This document shows positions 48,217 to 63,200 of a stretch of DNA of 64,000 nt, in pieces (the first letter of the stretch is position 1; each line of letters opens with the position of its first letter). The notes beneath the pieces were generated by a model. It made no database searches and was not told the DNA's origin. It saw nothing but the letters and a program-made list of their open reading frames with translations. The stretch comes from Numida meleagris (taxonomy: Eukaryota > Chordata > Aves > Galliformes > Numididae): NCBI RefSeq assembly GCF_002078875.1, contig NC_034411.1, forward strand, positions 56,841,238 through 56,905,237, given 5' to 3'. A program made the translations under genes and the position numbers.

Positions 48217-51200
48217 CTGCCAAAACAAACAAGAACAACGTGCAAGCACTGGTCATTGTCTAACAAAACCACCCGACAAGAGAGTGTCTTTTGTGGCATT
48301 AAAGACCTTCAGTTTGTAGAACTTTTTTCTGAGATTTCTTAGACATCCTTGCAGCCCTACTTTTAGGGATCTCACTTAAATGGTCAAATGGATGTCGTAG
48401 AATCCTTCACCTCCAAAGTAACACAGAATCAAAACTATGCTAAAATGGCAAGTAGGACTTTTAACTACAAAGTACATGAGTCATACCTAAAATACCCAAA
48501 TCAGGATAGTTTTAATTATGGTAAAAATTAGCTTCAGTACTCAGGCTAGCCAAAGTGCAGGCAGCTGAGACCCTGAACAAAGTCCTTGCAGCAGCTCAGC
48601 CTTGACTGCTGGACAGCAATAACAACTGCTGGATAGATGGGGAAAAATGGAAATATAAGCTCTAATCAATGCAATAAATATACAGTTGAAAATGTTCAAT
48701 TATTTATGTATAAAGCCTTTTTGCAAACAGATGACAATTTACCATAATACACAATGAAAAATATGGAGTGCAGCAATATTTGAGGTCTACTGCTAAACTT
48801 TAGAAATAACAGTTTTAACTGCTACAGTATAAAGGCTAAACCATGCAGCGTATTTATTTTGTACATTCAGTCAATTCTGAGCTATCAGCAACAGCATAAG
48901 CTTATACCTGTCTGGAATTACAAGTTCAAAGTCACTAACTCAGTTAACATTTCATTGCTTTGAAGGCCAGTTCAAGTCTGTATAGCTATACTTGGTGTGA
49001 GGAAACTCCTTGACACAGACACTGAGCTAAAGAACCTGCTGCATCCTGGGGCTTATAGAATATATATATATACACCAACAGATATTACAATAATACAAGG
49101 GCTGCTCCGAAAGTAATGCCTCCTATTTTGTTATGTTGGCCTGCAATGGTAGCAGTTGATATTAGTAGTCTGACAGTAGAGGCTGAACCTTCCCACAAAT
49201 ATTCTGTTACATTTTGTTGCTATGAAGCACAGGCATGTCATTGAATTTCTCCATGAGGAAAAAATGGCATCCACTGATGTTCATCAACACTTGCTGAACA
49301 TTTATGGAGACCAAACAGTGGATGTGGACACAGTGAGATGGTGGGTGGTGCATTTCAGCAGTGGCGACAGTGGATCACCCCTGCTGGTGCTCATCTTTAC
49401 AAGCGCAGCGTGCAGGGTCTTGTTCATCACTGGCAAAAATACATAGCTAATCATGGTGACTGTGTTGAACAATAGTGTTTTGTAGCTGAGAATTTCCTCT
49501 ATCAAATAGTGTTATTATTATATGTAAATATTACTATTGCTCTTTATTGTAGTTTACATGGAAATAAATAGGAGACATTACTTTCAGAGCCACCTATGTA
49601 CATGTCATGCTCAGCTAACTTACTTACTTTGTTTGCTACCAGAGATATGTACTCTTAGTGGAAAGCATACATCTTATTTAATTAAAGCACATATTTGTGG
49701 TTGTCATCTGTGAATTTCAACTGCAGAATGATTCAACTAAGTGCCTTCTGTCTAATTTTTGACATACATGGAACAAAAGACTGAAGGAATTCCTCCACGT
49801 ACTTCAAAAAGAGAAACACTATAAGACCTCTAATACCTCTGGAGTAAGTTTATCTTGTAGCCTTCCATAAAGTTGTCTCATCAAATGGTTGGCTGTGCTG
49901 CTGTTGGCAGCTCTTCTCACTCCCCTCTCAGGTGACAATATTTCCAGGTTTTCTAGTCAAGCCCATTTGTTTCCTGCTACCTTTCCTGGAGCTTCTTGCT
50001 GTCTTAGTCATCCCTATCTATCAACTCACTCTCAGCTCATGGGAATGAATCAGCTAAATATTTAGACATCTGAGAATCAGTTCACAAAGCTCATTTGCAC
50101 ACAGAAACATAAAACTATACTTACAGCACAACTTTCAGTGTTGTCAGGTCGATGAGGAATGATGAAGGACAAAGCATCCAAGGAGCCCGTACAGTTCAGT
50201 GGAGTATGGGATGTGTTCTTGCAGCTACTCAGAACCACAAAGTAATGGGTTGGGACAGGGATTTGTGTGTTGTTTACATGCCTATAAAATAAACGCTAAT
50301 TAAGAGATTTATCTAGATATCAACTATGAAAACCATTGATGTCACTAGTATTTTATGAAACTCATCTCAGCATAGATCTTTCACTACTTTATGACTTTTA
50401 TGTATTTTTTCTGATTGACATTAATACCTGGAGGGATTCATAGTCTCAGTATTTGTTTCATGAAACAGCCGAACATGCATAGATTAGTCTTTTTGCTACA
50501 AGCACAGTTTTCATTGTGAAAACAACAGAATTATATGCTCAGCAGTCTATTTTATCAAAGTCAGAGATCTCTACATCTGGATGGTGCATGATAGAGTGTC
50601 ACGTGTGCACTTCATTACATTAAGAATTTTCACACTACACTAAACAGGAGAAGAGAAAAAAGATCAGCCTCAGGTTCTTGTCAGCAAGCAATGCCAGAAT
50701 GATAACTTGTGGCTATGTGATATATATACCAGTTTAGGATTCCCAATTCCCAATTTATTTGCCTCCATTTACTGGTTATTCTGTTAACATGGCCACTTTT
50801 GCGTATAAACTTACGAGGAGCTTCCCAAGTTTGCTGCATTTCTTCAAAATTTAACCAAACACCATCAGTGAAACCATTATTCTGCTTAGTACGACCGACT
50901 AACATGCTGAATAAAACATGCTTGTTCAAAACTGTAGACAAAATTATGTGGTTGACTGCGTATTACAGCATTCTGCTTGGAAGGAAGTTCCAGTCTCTCC
51001 TCCCTTACAGCCTCCTACTTTGTGGCAGAGTTGATTTTCCCATTCTCAAACCATTTTTGACAGATGTGGTATTAAGTCTAGCCTGGAATAAAACATTTCC
51101 AATGACAGATTCAGTAGTGTAGATTTCCCAGCAGTTGTCTACTGCATAAGTGTTCTTACTGTCAAAAGACATATTCCCTATATTTGGTACAATTCAAATT

Positions 51201-54200
51201 GTTAGCTTTTATTCTGTTTTTGTTTGTTTGTTTTGTTTTTCCTCCTCCTGTCACTATTCACTAGTATAAATATTTGCTCTTTATATTTCTACTTCACAGA
51301 ATTCTGCTTTATGTAAGTCTTCCTTCAGCCCTATTTCTACACACAGTTGAATTTTAAAATGTATTTTGTTATGCTACCAGAACTCATTAAAAGGTATCTA
51401 GAACTTGTCAGACTTCCAACTGTGTAAGCTATGTTAAAATAACGCTCAGGAATATAATATGTTACACGCCCAGTTATATGATTCAGTGAATGCATCCAAG
51501 ACACAAAACTGATCTTTAGTAAAACACAGTTTGAGAAAACAGGGAGAAATTACAAACTGCTCAGCCAGTACAACATAAAAGCAAGACAACTGTTCTTAAA
51601 CACATTTTCTGTGTACTTACATACTCTCCCAGTATTTGTGCTATAGAGGCTGAAAAATCTAGGCATTAACTTGAGAAGCAAATTATTGGTCTGTATCTGT
51701 GCAAACGTAGATTGCTACATATATAACTGCATTTTTTTTTTCCTCTTTACTGGACCTTCAGTTTCTATAGTATCACATCTGCCGGCAAGATAATTTGCTA
51801 TTGTATGAGTAACAGTGGGTATATCATTACTATGGGAAGACTCAATTCTCCTTGATACTTCCTTTTTTGTTCTTTACAAAAATATTTTGTTTGTGTACAG
51901 CCAGAAATAACCCATCATTTGAATTTTCCATGTACTTACTGCGTAATTTCATCAAGAGTATCAAAATGGCCATCATAATTGTAATCAAACACTGGTCCAC
52001 TGATAACATTTACTCCATTCCTTTCTCTAGCATAGTTCTGAAGAAGTACATCATGGAAGTAGTCCCATATGTCTGCAAATGAACAAAAATACAAGCATAT
52101 TTAATTTAAAATTAGTTATTTCATGACTTAAAAAAAAAAGAACACGGTACCTTTTTATTACTTATCTGTAGCACAAAAAAAATTGAAACTAAAATGCCTG
52201 TAAAAACAACCCTTTATGCATAGTTTGGATTTCATCAGAAAGTACAGACTGTCTCTCACCTTTTAAAGAGTAATGGTAAATGCTATTACACCTGTAAATG
52301 CTATTACTCCTGCACTACCAGAGGTAATGCATTTGATCTGAAGATAAAGATACAATTCTAAAGCTGAGAGGCCATCTATTTCTGGCCCGTCTGCTAGCAT
52401 CCACAACTGTGTCAATTAGTAGAATCCAAGATAATGGCTTTTAGAATGGAATATTTACCACCTGAGGGCCAGTCTAACTCTACAAAACTCACATAAAATA
52501 TCAACGGCAATTTAGCTTATTTAAAAGATGTTATTAGAGCAAATACAACTTCTATGTTCCAAGCTACTGAAGCTGTTTGAATATTTACAGCTATCAAGGG
52601 AAAAAACAATCAAACAAAAAAATCCCGTAAGTTCAGAGGGCTGGTAGGTTACCCTTACCTATTTATCTTGTTTTGGTCTAAAGTAAATTGTTGTAAGTTT
52701 AAATTTTTATAGAGCTTTCCTTGGAAAACTGGGTTTTTCATAACGTCTTTGATTTACTTGGAAGATTAAAGCCACTTAGGTTTTCAGGATCTCTATTTTT
52801 ATATGATGTGTGAAGGATAAATGAGGTCTGAATACATTAGGAAGGTAGTTACATCATTGCTTCTGCTTCAGCTTTCTACTGCAGCAATTACTCTTTCTCT
52901 ATGAGAAATGAATGAAGGTTTAAGAGTAAAACAGTAAAAATACAGATTTGTAGAAACCTTTATCAATGATTACCAATAACGTGAGTCAAATCGGATGGAA
53001 AGAGTTCATGTAGGTTACTGTACTTGTCTAACAGAAACATCCACCTAAAAATATTCTACAATGAACATTGTTTGGAGTTGCTGTTTGATGAAACAGCAGG
53101 TGTCAGGGCATTGTTTACAAACTTGTCTTCCCTTGAGACCTTGCAAAAGGAAAGAAAAGGTGCTGTTTTCCTTCATCTTGAGACTTTCACCAATAGGGTA
53201 TTGTCATATGAATTCCACAGCTTGTGTTTCATGTCATGACAACATATAGGAAATGAAGAGAAAATTCAAATGGAAACAGGTATACCTAAGCAGAGGCCAG
53301 ACAGGACTATAAACATAAAAAAAATAGTTTACATAAGTGCATTTTAAAATGTTAATCTAATTTTTGAAGCTTTGTATATATTTGCACAAGATCTGGATAC
53401 ATTAAGACTATGAATTCTAAGTCCTTGTCATAGCTATGCAAAATCCAGAGCCATAATTACAGGGAATTAATCAAGTTTAATCAAAATCTTGGATCCTACC
53501 TCTAAAAGCTCTATACATGGGAACAATATTGCTAGTGAGTAAGGCATCATACTGTTCAAGTGCAGATGAATTGAAATCTATGTAAAAGAAAAAAGTATAC
53601 ATTAATGAGATACTACACAAAGACAAATCTGATATGTCACTATAAATTGCAGGTACATGCAGTTCAATCATTATACATTTCTTAACATTTAAATTTCCTT
53701 CTATTCTGAAGAAGACAGAACATTCCCTGTTCATTACAGGGGAGTTGGAGTAGATGACCTTGGGGCTTCCTTCCAACTCAAATGATTCTACGATACCAGA
53801 CGTGAAACCATATACAAATACATTTATGTCTGAAGCATATTGTGCTAGACAGAAAACATCCATCATAATTATGACAAATACCAATGACAGTTAAACAACA
53901 AATTTTCTTACAGTTAATACTCTAAAGAATAATTTTAGTATATTTGTTGACAGAGTAGGAACTATTGGAGCATAATATCCCTGTATTTATCACCTATTAT
54001 AATTTCCAGACTATTCTGCTTTCATGAGATGCATTTTCTTTTAATTTTCTTTCCCTATGAAGTAAGTTCCCCAGAAAAAAAGTATCTTCAAAAATATAAC
54101 AAATGGTGCAGTACCTTTGTGACACGATGACAAAGGCTCTGTGCCAGGACTATCTGTTTTCTATCAATTTGTAACTTAAGTAGATATCTGAGCATGGGTG

Positions 54201-57200
54201 TATAATCCTGCTGCAAGTTTAGTATCTCCAAAATTTTTATGTAGTCTGTTAGTCATTAGCAAATTTGGCAATAGGAAAGGAGCATTCATACAGGGAAAGA
54301 GGGACAGCCCTTCATTCCAACCCTTTACATCTTTCAAACCTGTTATCACAATCAAGTTGTTCCATTTATTTAAAGAAAAACCTTAATGCAAGATTGCTCC
54401 TTGCTTTAGATGCACGGAGCTATTGTCTAGCTTTTGGTGAGTCTACAAACTCTGGAAATATTTTTCTGCCCAATATGCTGATCCAAAGAAGTTTGCTTTG
54501 GTGTTTGGTTATATGTTTAAACATAAACCCACATCCATCTGATTAAGACTTTCTAAGCTCCGGCTATAAAAAGAACCGTGCTCACTGGGAGGGTAGAGGA
54601 AACCATAGGTCAAGTCCAGCCCTTCTGGGTAGTTGGAACAATTTTGGCTATGAGCAATGGGGATTCTAACATCAGCCCGCAGACAGTCTGAAGCAGTGGG
54701 AGGAAGAGAAGATGTGCTTTCCTGCAAAAAGGAAAAAAAAAAAAAAAAAAAGTATTACACCCACGGTTGTGGTTAACATAATGCTCTGTATGTTTTTAAC
54801 TCTCTCAAATGGCCTTCATTGAATCTTCTGTTTTCATAATGAATCAGGTCAAGATAAGCAATGGACGCTGATGTTCTCGGCCTTGTGTTTTCCCTCTTCT
54901 TCTGTTTTTAGGTAATTCCCTAAAACCCTCACACAGCATGTAAAACTGCAGCAGCAAAAGTAAGGTTACACCTTAGGCAAAAACAAGTGACAACTTTGGC
55001 TCATTCATTCCTTTTATGGGAATACAAACTTGATATCACCGCAAAGCAATATACTCCTCCAAAACAATGAATATACAAAGATGACAGTATCACCACACGG
55101 TAGCATTTGAGGATGCTGTCTTGATAATAAGAATCTGTGGCTCTGAAGAGTTAAATAAATCCAGGGTAAATACAGCACATTTTACTGGCTAGCTTCACTA
55201 ACATCCACTGAGATACATTAATATACACACTAGCTAAGAACTGGCAAAAAGCAATTCTAATCAGTATAACTGTTTCTATAACCTTATATTTTACAATAGC
55301 ATTATATTTAATTTCAGAATATGTGTTCCTGTATGTAACTGTGCTTTCTTTTTCATACTCAATTACCTGTTATTTAATTTCTTTATATTTTTACAGAAGT
55401 TAGACACTCAAATTGAATTTTAGCACGTTGTACATTCTGATTGGTTCAAATAAAGCAGAAAAAAGAAAAGAAATAGGAAGTTCCTCTTGTGCCTCTTTGT
55501 ACTCCTTGATTTAAATTTATTCTTTCCTATTCTTTCTATAGGAAACATATATCATTGTTTTAGTCTGCTTTTTGGAAATAAAGGCCTCAGTCACACGATA
55601 TCTACCAGACTTTAACCAGAATTCCTTATGGATGAATGAGTATTTTCAATCCTCTTTATTACACATTTATGAATTATACTAATATTTGATAACCTACAGG
55701 TTTAGTCACAGTGTATGCAGTCCACAGTGGCATCCAGATATCATGACTGTATCCACTCACATATTGATGATGGGGAAGGAGGCAGTAGATGTTTTCCTTC
55801 TGAAGAACTTTGGGTCTCCCATATGGCAAATGATATGAAGTTGCATTCTTTACTATAATTAAAAATATATATATTTATTCATTCTATAAAATTTCTCATG
55901 GAATCAAGGTTTAAGCAAGCAGAGAAAAGAGACAAAGCAAAATGTAAATTAAAGCATTAATAAATACAAACAGAACTGATGAAAAAGACAAGTACGTACT
56001 TTTTTTAAGCTCTTAACTCAGTGGGGAAAAAAGGTGTATAAAATAGTTTTCATTTTATGTTCAACATAAAGAAGTCAACATAGTACTATATCAGACATTC
56101 AAATTCTCATTTCTTTGTAATTTCATATTTAAAACTTTGGAACTCACCTTGCCAGTGAAGTGAGAACTGTATCATATTGGGCTGGGAAGTTTTGTAGTGC
56201 TCCATAAAATTTCCAGGAGCGCCACAAAACAAAACGCAAGTACAGGAGTTTTCATTGAAGACAAGCTTGGGGTTGCAAGGTGGCAAAAAAAGTAGTTATG
56301 GCATACAGTCCAGAAGTACACAGGCTTTCCACTGAAACTTGTATAATTTTTCCCAGTATTTTAACTGGATTCAGATTTTGTTCTTCGACGCCAATGTGAC
56401 TACAAAAGCATCAATTAGTATCTTTTATAGAAATGCAAAGAAACAAGAAAAAAAAGTTAAGTTTCCGACTTGGCTCTCTTATTTCACATTAAATTGTAGT
56501 TAACACTGCCAAAGTTTCCACTGAAACCAATAAAACACAATCTAAAATAGTCATAGATTCAAAAATGTTGCTGTCCTTCTCATCTCTAACTACTTACTTT
56601 CATCTGTGGTGAGATTTAACCTCTCGTTTATTGCTGAAGCATTTGTCACCTGCAAAATATTACAGAATCCTTCAGAATGATTCTGCTGTTCACAAAATTA
56701 AAAGAGAACACACTTGACAAATATAATTAGAATATTCCAAAATTCCTACTTACATCCTTGCATGTGCATCCCAGTTCATCTGCGGGAGTCAGTTGGGAAA
56801 CTGGACATGAGACAGGAGATGACTCTTCTTTTGCATGTGAAGGATTGTAAAAAGGTTTCTTTAGCAGATGATTTAAGCTACCATGCGTGCCATTGTTTGG
56901 TGCTGGTGTAATATGCAGCAGATCTGTTGGAAAATTTGAAAACATGAAACATATTTTGAAGCTATTTTAAGACTAAAGTGGTATTTTAGATAGTACAAAA
57001 TATCTTTGCAATTCTACACATTTTCCATGCATTTCTTATAAATATAGAAAAAATAGCATACTGAATTATTGAAACTATTAATTATCATTATCATGCAATT
57101 TTCTAGATACAAGGGTTTACAAATATCTCCCACTGCGTGAATGTATCAGAATACTATTCATACAATTTTATACATTGCCATAACATTCCTAAGATTTTAT

Positions 57201-60200
57201 GACTTTATGCAGAGTACAAACTTATTTGCAAATCATCACATTATGAACATGCCATCTTACTGCATTTCTGTGTGATCCTTTAATCCATGTTTTCTGAGGC
57301 TCATACTTCCTAACAGCTCACTGCCAGGGCAGCAATCATCCACCTCAAGCTACAAGAGTTGTAACCCTCTACAGTGCTCTTATCACAAAATGGTTCCATG
57401 AGTACCATTTCAACAGCAAGCCCAAGTGGCAGGAGCACTTCCCTGTGGTTATTCAGTGGACTCCTTCTGCAATCAGGAACAATATCCAAAGCAGAACAAG
57501 TTCTGGCAGCTAATGTTTCAGCACTATAGAGAAGGCAAAGCATCACGGCTTCTACATTTTGTACGAAAAACCTAGCTTCTGGATGAATTCACTACACTTT
57601 CATTTACCCTTTTATTAGCTCTCATAATGCTGGTATTTGAAAATACTGTTGGTTTATCATCTTAAGTGTTAGATTGTTTCTACTCACCACACATAAGGTT
57701 GTAAACCTCTATGTTTTCAAAAGCATCCACTTCTGTTTTTTCTTTAAAGCTTGGGCCATATCCTAGGAATATAGCCTGGATTGTAATAAAACAAAAGCTG
57801 TTATATAGAGAAACTCAAATTAAAAAGCAGTTCAGTTGTACTTTATTTGAAACAGGGACACTGTCATAAAAGTTTCAAACCAGGATTGCTCTGATAAAGA
57901 AGGCAAATTTTGCCCACTGCATATAACTTGAAGAAGAATTGTTTTCTTTTATTTTTTTAAAACATTTTGGTTTATATTTACGAAAACTATTGTTTGCTGT
58001 GTTTCAGATTCACTCTTTTTCATATTTTCATTGCAACAGCTGGTAAGAGTTATGCCATTTCAAGAAATGTCGAGTCACGGCACTCACAGATCCCATTTAA
58101 AGGCAATCCAGAAATAAAAGGTTTGGTTTTGTGGCGTTTTTTTTTTCATTTTATTTTTTTGTTTGTTTAAATTCATGTTGCATTACCAAAAGTCTTTGGG
58201 TAGCTTAGGAACCTATAGCTGTGCCTCTAGCAAGCAGCAGGAAATTGGGGAGACCCATCTCAACCTTTACAGAGACCTAAGTCAATACCACCAATGGTAC
58301 AATGTGGTACTGGGCAGCCCCTGCTGGAGTCTGCAAGCATTTTAACAGAACACTAATACAACATACAGTCTCACATTAGTTTCTACTAATTTATAGGCCT
58401 CCCAAGATGCTTGCCATGAAATTCAGGAAAAAGGACTAAACGGGACAATGATCTGTTTTAAAATAATATTCTTATGTTCTCGTAATAGAAAAAGAATTTA
58501 AAATTTATTTTTAAAATACAACATTAAGACATTACTACTTTGAAAAATCATGTTTCCTCAATCATTGTGTCACCAGAAGATTATCTATGATTATTGTTTC
58601 CAGAATTTTAACTTTTTTAGCATGCAAACATTGAGCACTGTTCTTATTGGTATATAACATGTGGTTTTAATACAGTTGTGAAGATCTGGAAGGCTCTGGT
58701 TACTAGGCACAGAATATGGGACAAGTAGTGGTCACGCTTGACCTTTCTTAAAGGTTCACATTACAGAGTACATGAAGAAAAGTATCTTCCAGAGCTTGAA
58801 AGCTCAAGACTTCAACATTTTTTCACTATAGCCAGAAGTGAAAATGAGACAAAACTTAAGTACAAGCTATACAAAAATGACTTTTTGCTCTGATGACATG
58901 TGTAGGGCTTGTAAGACAGGCAGAGAAAATTAGATTACACTAATTTGAGCACGCAGGCCTTCAGATGCTCTACTGAATTCCCAGAGCTTATGGAGCTTTT
59001 TTGGTCATTGCTTAAGTAGAAAAGGAAATAATTTATTTTTCTACATCTGAACACGGTATGCTTGATTTAATGGCTCCATGGAGTTAAGGTGAGACAAAAT
59101 AAATTTTACTACAGGATCCAAAGTGCCAAGACATGTACACATTGATGAAAAGCAATACAAATATGTGGATCTAGTATGTGTTCACAGTTTAAATGTCTGG
59201 ATGACATATAAGAAAAAGCACACTGTAAGAACTGTCACATATTATCCTGGTTCACCTAGCACATTCTGATTTTCTTCATGAGAAGATGCAAGACCTGAAT
59301 AAAAATCATCTTACCTCCATACTTTTAAACTCGTTGTCATAGCCATGGTTACCCTGATCACAAAATGTGTAACTGTTGTCCCTAAGGAGAAACCATCATA
59401 CACTGTAAATTAAAATGGCATGAATAAGGTCAGCTAATAATTGTCAACCCAAATCACAGACTCTGTATAATATCTTTAGAACTGACTCTGAAATAATATT
59501 GCACTACTTTTTGCTCATTCTGTGCTCAAGCTTACAAAGATCTCTGTGTCTGGTAATGCAGATTGTGATGGACAGAAATAAAATGTATCCTACACAGCTA
59601 CTGAATCAATGTTTTTAAAATAAGTTGAAGAAATGCTCTTTTTTGAACTGAGGCCTTTACATGTCAAGAACTTTCAGAACAGTGCAATCTACTTAGAAGA
59701 AATTCTGTGGTATCAATACTTTAATATAAAAGTCATAATGGGAAAACTCAGCTGTTATTTTCTGTGGAACAACATAAATAAGACTGCAAGGGATTTTGCC
59801 TCACAGGAGAGTGCTATTTCATCATATATTTTAAAGGCTGAAGGAGATAATTGTGTGTGAGAGGGTTACAGAATTAATAACATGTCAGAATAGTCTGACT
59901 TATGATGACTAACACTTGTTTAAATTTACTCGTTGCTGAGATACACAGAAAGACAGTCATCCTATATTGATTCAACACACTTGTCATGACCATATATCCT
60001 GTCTTCAGTGGCACCAGGACATTGGAGCACATTTTTTTTAAAAAAAGAGAATATGAGGGAAGTATCAGTGAGGGAAATGAAAAGAACATAATGATAAAAG
60101 TGATGGTACCTCACAGCCAGCCACTGTCGATCCACCAAAAGATGAACTTTATCAATACGAATGTTGTTAGCATAATGGAATCGTTTTGGCAAGTTAGGTG

Positions 60201-63200
60201 TCAGATAGGGCTTGAAGTGCTGAGGTGACCTTTTGCACTGCATGACAGAAAAAAGTCCAGTCATGAATTTCATGCAGCATCAAAAATACACCATAAATCA
60301 TTCAATATTAGGACAAACATCTTAGTGACAGGAATGTAAGTACAGAACATATCATTCACAGCATGCTTCTCCAATATCCTGCAGATCCCATTTTTGGTCC
60401 AAGAGGCAATGGAATGAAAAGTGACTTGTTTTGGAACTGTTTGGAAATATATCACTAGAACATTTAGCTATAATATTAGTAGTTCACAACCTATAGGAGA
60501 AAGTTCCCTGGCAGTTAATAATTTTCTGCCACCTTCTATCACTACGCCATTCAATAAATAACGAAGAAAACCAAGTATACATAACATAGTACAGTCTATA
60601 GAGTTTTAGTTGCAAGATTGAACAGGCGATGTCTAGCACTCAGCTGTTGGCTAAAGACCTTAGCTTTCACATCCACATTTAACATGTTAATATAACTGCT
60701 GTGTTAACAGGCATGCCACTAATGAATTTGGTATTGAGAGTCTACTGACCATCAAACAACATGCTGCAACGATTTAACTGCATGCGGTCATCAGGAGCCA
60801 CTCTAGCAGCAAGAAAGCATCACAGTAATGTTTCAGAGGCATTGATCTTGTTTTCTAATCCAGCACTGGGGCAACACTGAACACTGAAAACACCAAGTGA
60901 AGAGCTGCTAGCAAGTTGTTTAAGCCAGAGAAACTGACCTGTTTTATCCCATGGGCAATACACAAGACTATAGCGTGCCTGAAGTCTGATCTGCCATCTT
61001 CAACTTTAAGTCCTAGAATTGTATGCTCTGCACAGAGGGACATTACTGTGTGGAATGAAAGTAAATGTCCCTCATAGTTATCTAAGAAGCACAGTGGAAA
61101 ATGAAAAATAAGGATGCAGCAGTTTTGCTAGCTCAGGAGAAGACACTGTTCTGCAAACAATACTCTAACAAGAAAAAATAGAGGGAATCGACTCCATTAA
61201 TGTACAATACACAGTTCTCTTCTCTGTCCAAAAGCTTCCTCCTAACAACCTGAAAGAAACAAAATACACAAACAGTAGCTATGGACTGACAAGGGAAGAG
61301 AAAATCTCATACCAGGTTATTCCTAGAAGACAGAGATGTCACCTCTCCTTGAAACTATTACAAGTAGCAGTTTCATTGAGGGAAGAGAATATGCAGAATC
61401 TGCTGTTGCCTCTACAGAATGCTCTTTGGTATGACATGATCCATGTCAATGGGGTAGGTGATGTAACACTGAAAATGTTCCTTCTTAACCTCTGATATCC
61501 TACTTCCATGTCTGCCTTGTATGCTGAGGAACAAAGGGTGCATTCTTGGGTATTGAGAATCAATAAGTATTTAACCACGAAAGTTTACTGCTCTTTGGAC
61601 TTCAGGTGGCTAGCAAAATCTACAGGTAACATACTTTCAGTATTCAGTTCTTCAACAGGTTACAGGAAGACCTCTAGTGGTGCTTTATCAGAAATACACC
61701 CATCTGAGATAGCCTAGTATTTCTCCATGCTGAGTAGTTATTCTAAAAGTATCAGAACATCTGCCTACTGCTTGGACTAGGACTAGTCACAGAATAGAAA
61801 ACAAACTGGCACTGAAGGAGAGAAAAGAGAGTGAGTTGTTTTTATGCTTAACTCACTGTAAGTTATAAACGTAAAGAAATACAAGGCATCAAGTTTCTTA
61901 CATGGGTCCTGGTTTGTACACCACACTCACCCCACATGTATAAGTGTATATCTTGAATGCAAAAAAAAAAAAAAAAGAAAAAAGGAAAAAAAAGTGACAC
62001 TACAAGGAAAAAGTATTAAAATATTTACTTACTGTGAGGTTTTTAACAATTCCTTCTGAGTCAACTGTTAAAAAGGAAAGATAAATTGATATACATTAAG
62101 ATAGTTCAATATGGTTTAGCACTTTCACCTTTCACATTTTAGAAGAGCAACTTTAGTCTTTTGACATCAGCTTTCTGAAAAATAAATCTGGACAGTTTAC
62201 AGAAGGAAAATTCTTTCAGAAAGAGTAAGACCATTAGTAGAAATGATTCAACAATTCTAAGGAGATTAAGTCACATAAAAAAAATAACATTATTCACTCC
62301 TCTGGACTACTCAGAATGCCTTGTTCCTGTCTGACTTAGTCTGCAACTTAAGCCAAGGAAAGTCTGCTTTATGTTGTATAAATGCTGTCTTCAAATATTT
62401 TTAAGCCAAGTTAAGGGAAACAGCTTTTCACTCTGCTGATTAATAGCAATTATCTATTTTCTATATTTATTTATCTATTTCCTGTCATAGTGTTTGTGCA
62501 ATCCCAAGATTGGTCCGCACTTACAAGTATAATAGTTCTGTGGAACGACGCTTGCTCGAATGCGAGCTGCAGGCCCAGCATATATGTAGAAATTAATCTG
62601 ATTGAAGTAATTGGTCATGTATTCTAATTGGCTGCAGTAGGTCATATCCATCCCTAAAGAATACAGAAACCGTTATTTTTCTAGATATAAGAAAGTGAAT
62701 TATAAAATTGACTTAAAGTAGTAAGTACATATATTACACAGCAAAAGAAAACGACTCAGTGAAGTTTACGCTGAGAAACAAAATGATACACGTTACCATG
62801 ATCAGCTAAAACAATGATGTTTACACAGTTGTGCAGGTTTCTCTGTTTAAGCCCCTCCATTAGCATTCCCAGCGTTTGATCTGCTAGCTGTAAAGCTTTG
62901 ATTACCTGTGAGAGAAACAAGCTTCCTTAAAACTTTTCCTTTTTACTGATTTAAAGTTATCATTTAATGCAAACATGAAAGTCTGAAAAAAGCAGGTTTT
63001 CTGTTAGCTTTCACGTTCTCAATATTGCTTCTTCTTTTCTTTTGCGCAAACATCTTTGCTACAAAGATGAGTTCTTCCATTCCTGCCCACTACAACAAGG
63101 CTCTCTGTGGAAGACCATTATTAAAGATATTGCACAAAATCATTCCAGGAGGGAGCTGATAGGCTCCTTAAAGATGTAACATTTTCTGTGTGTGCAAGTA

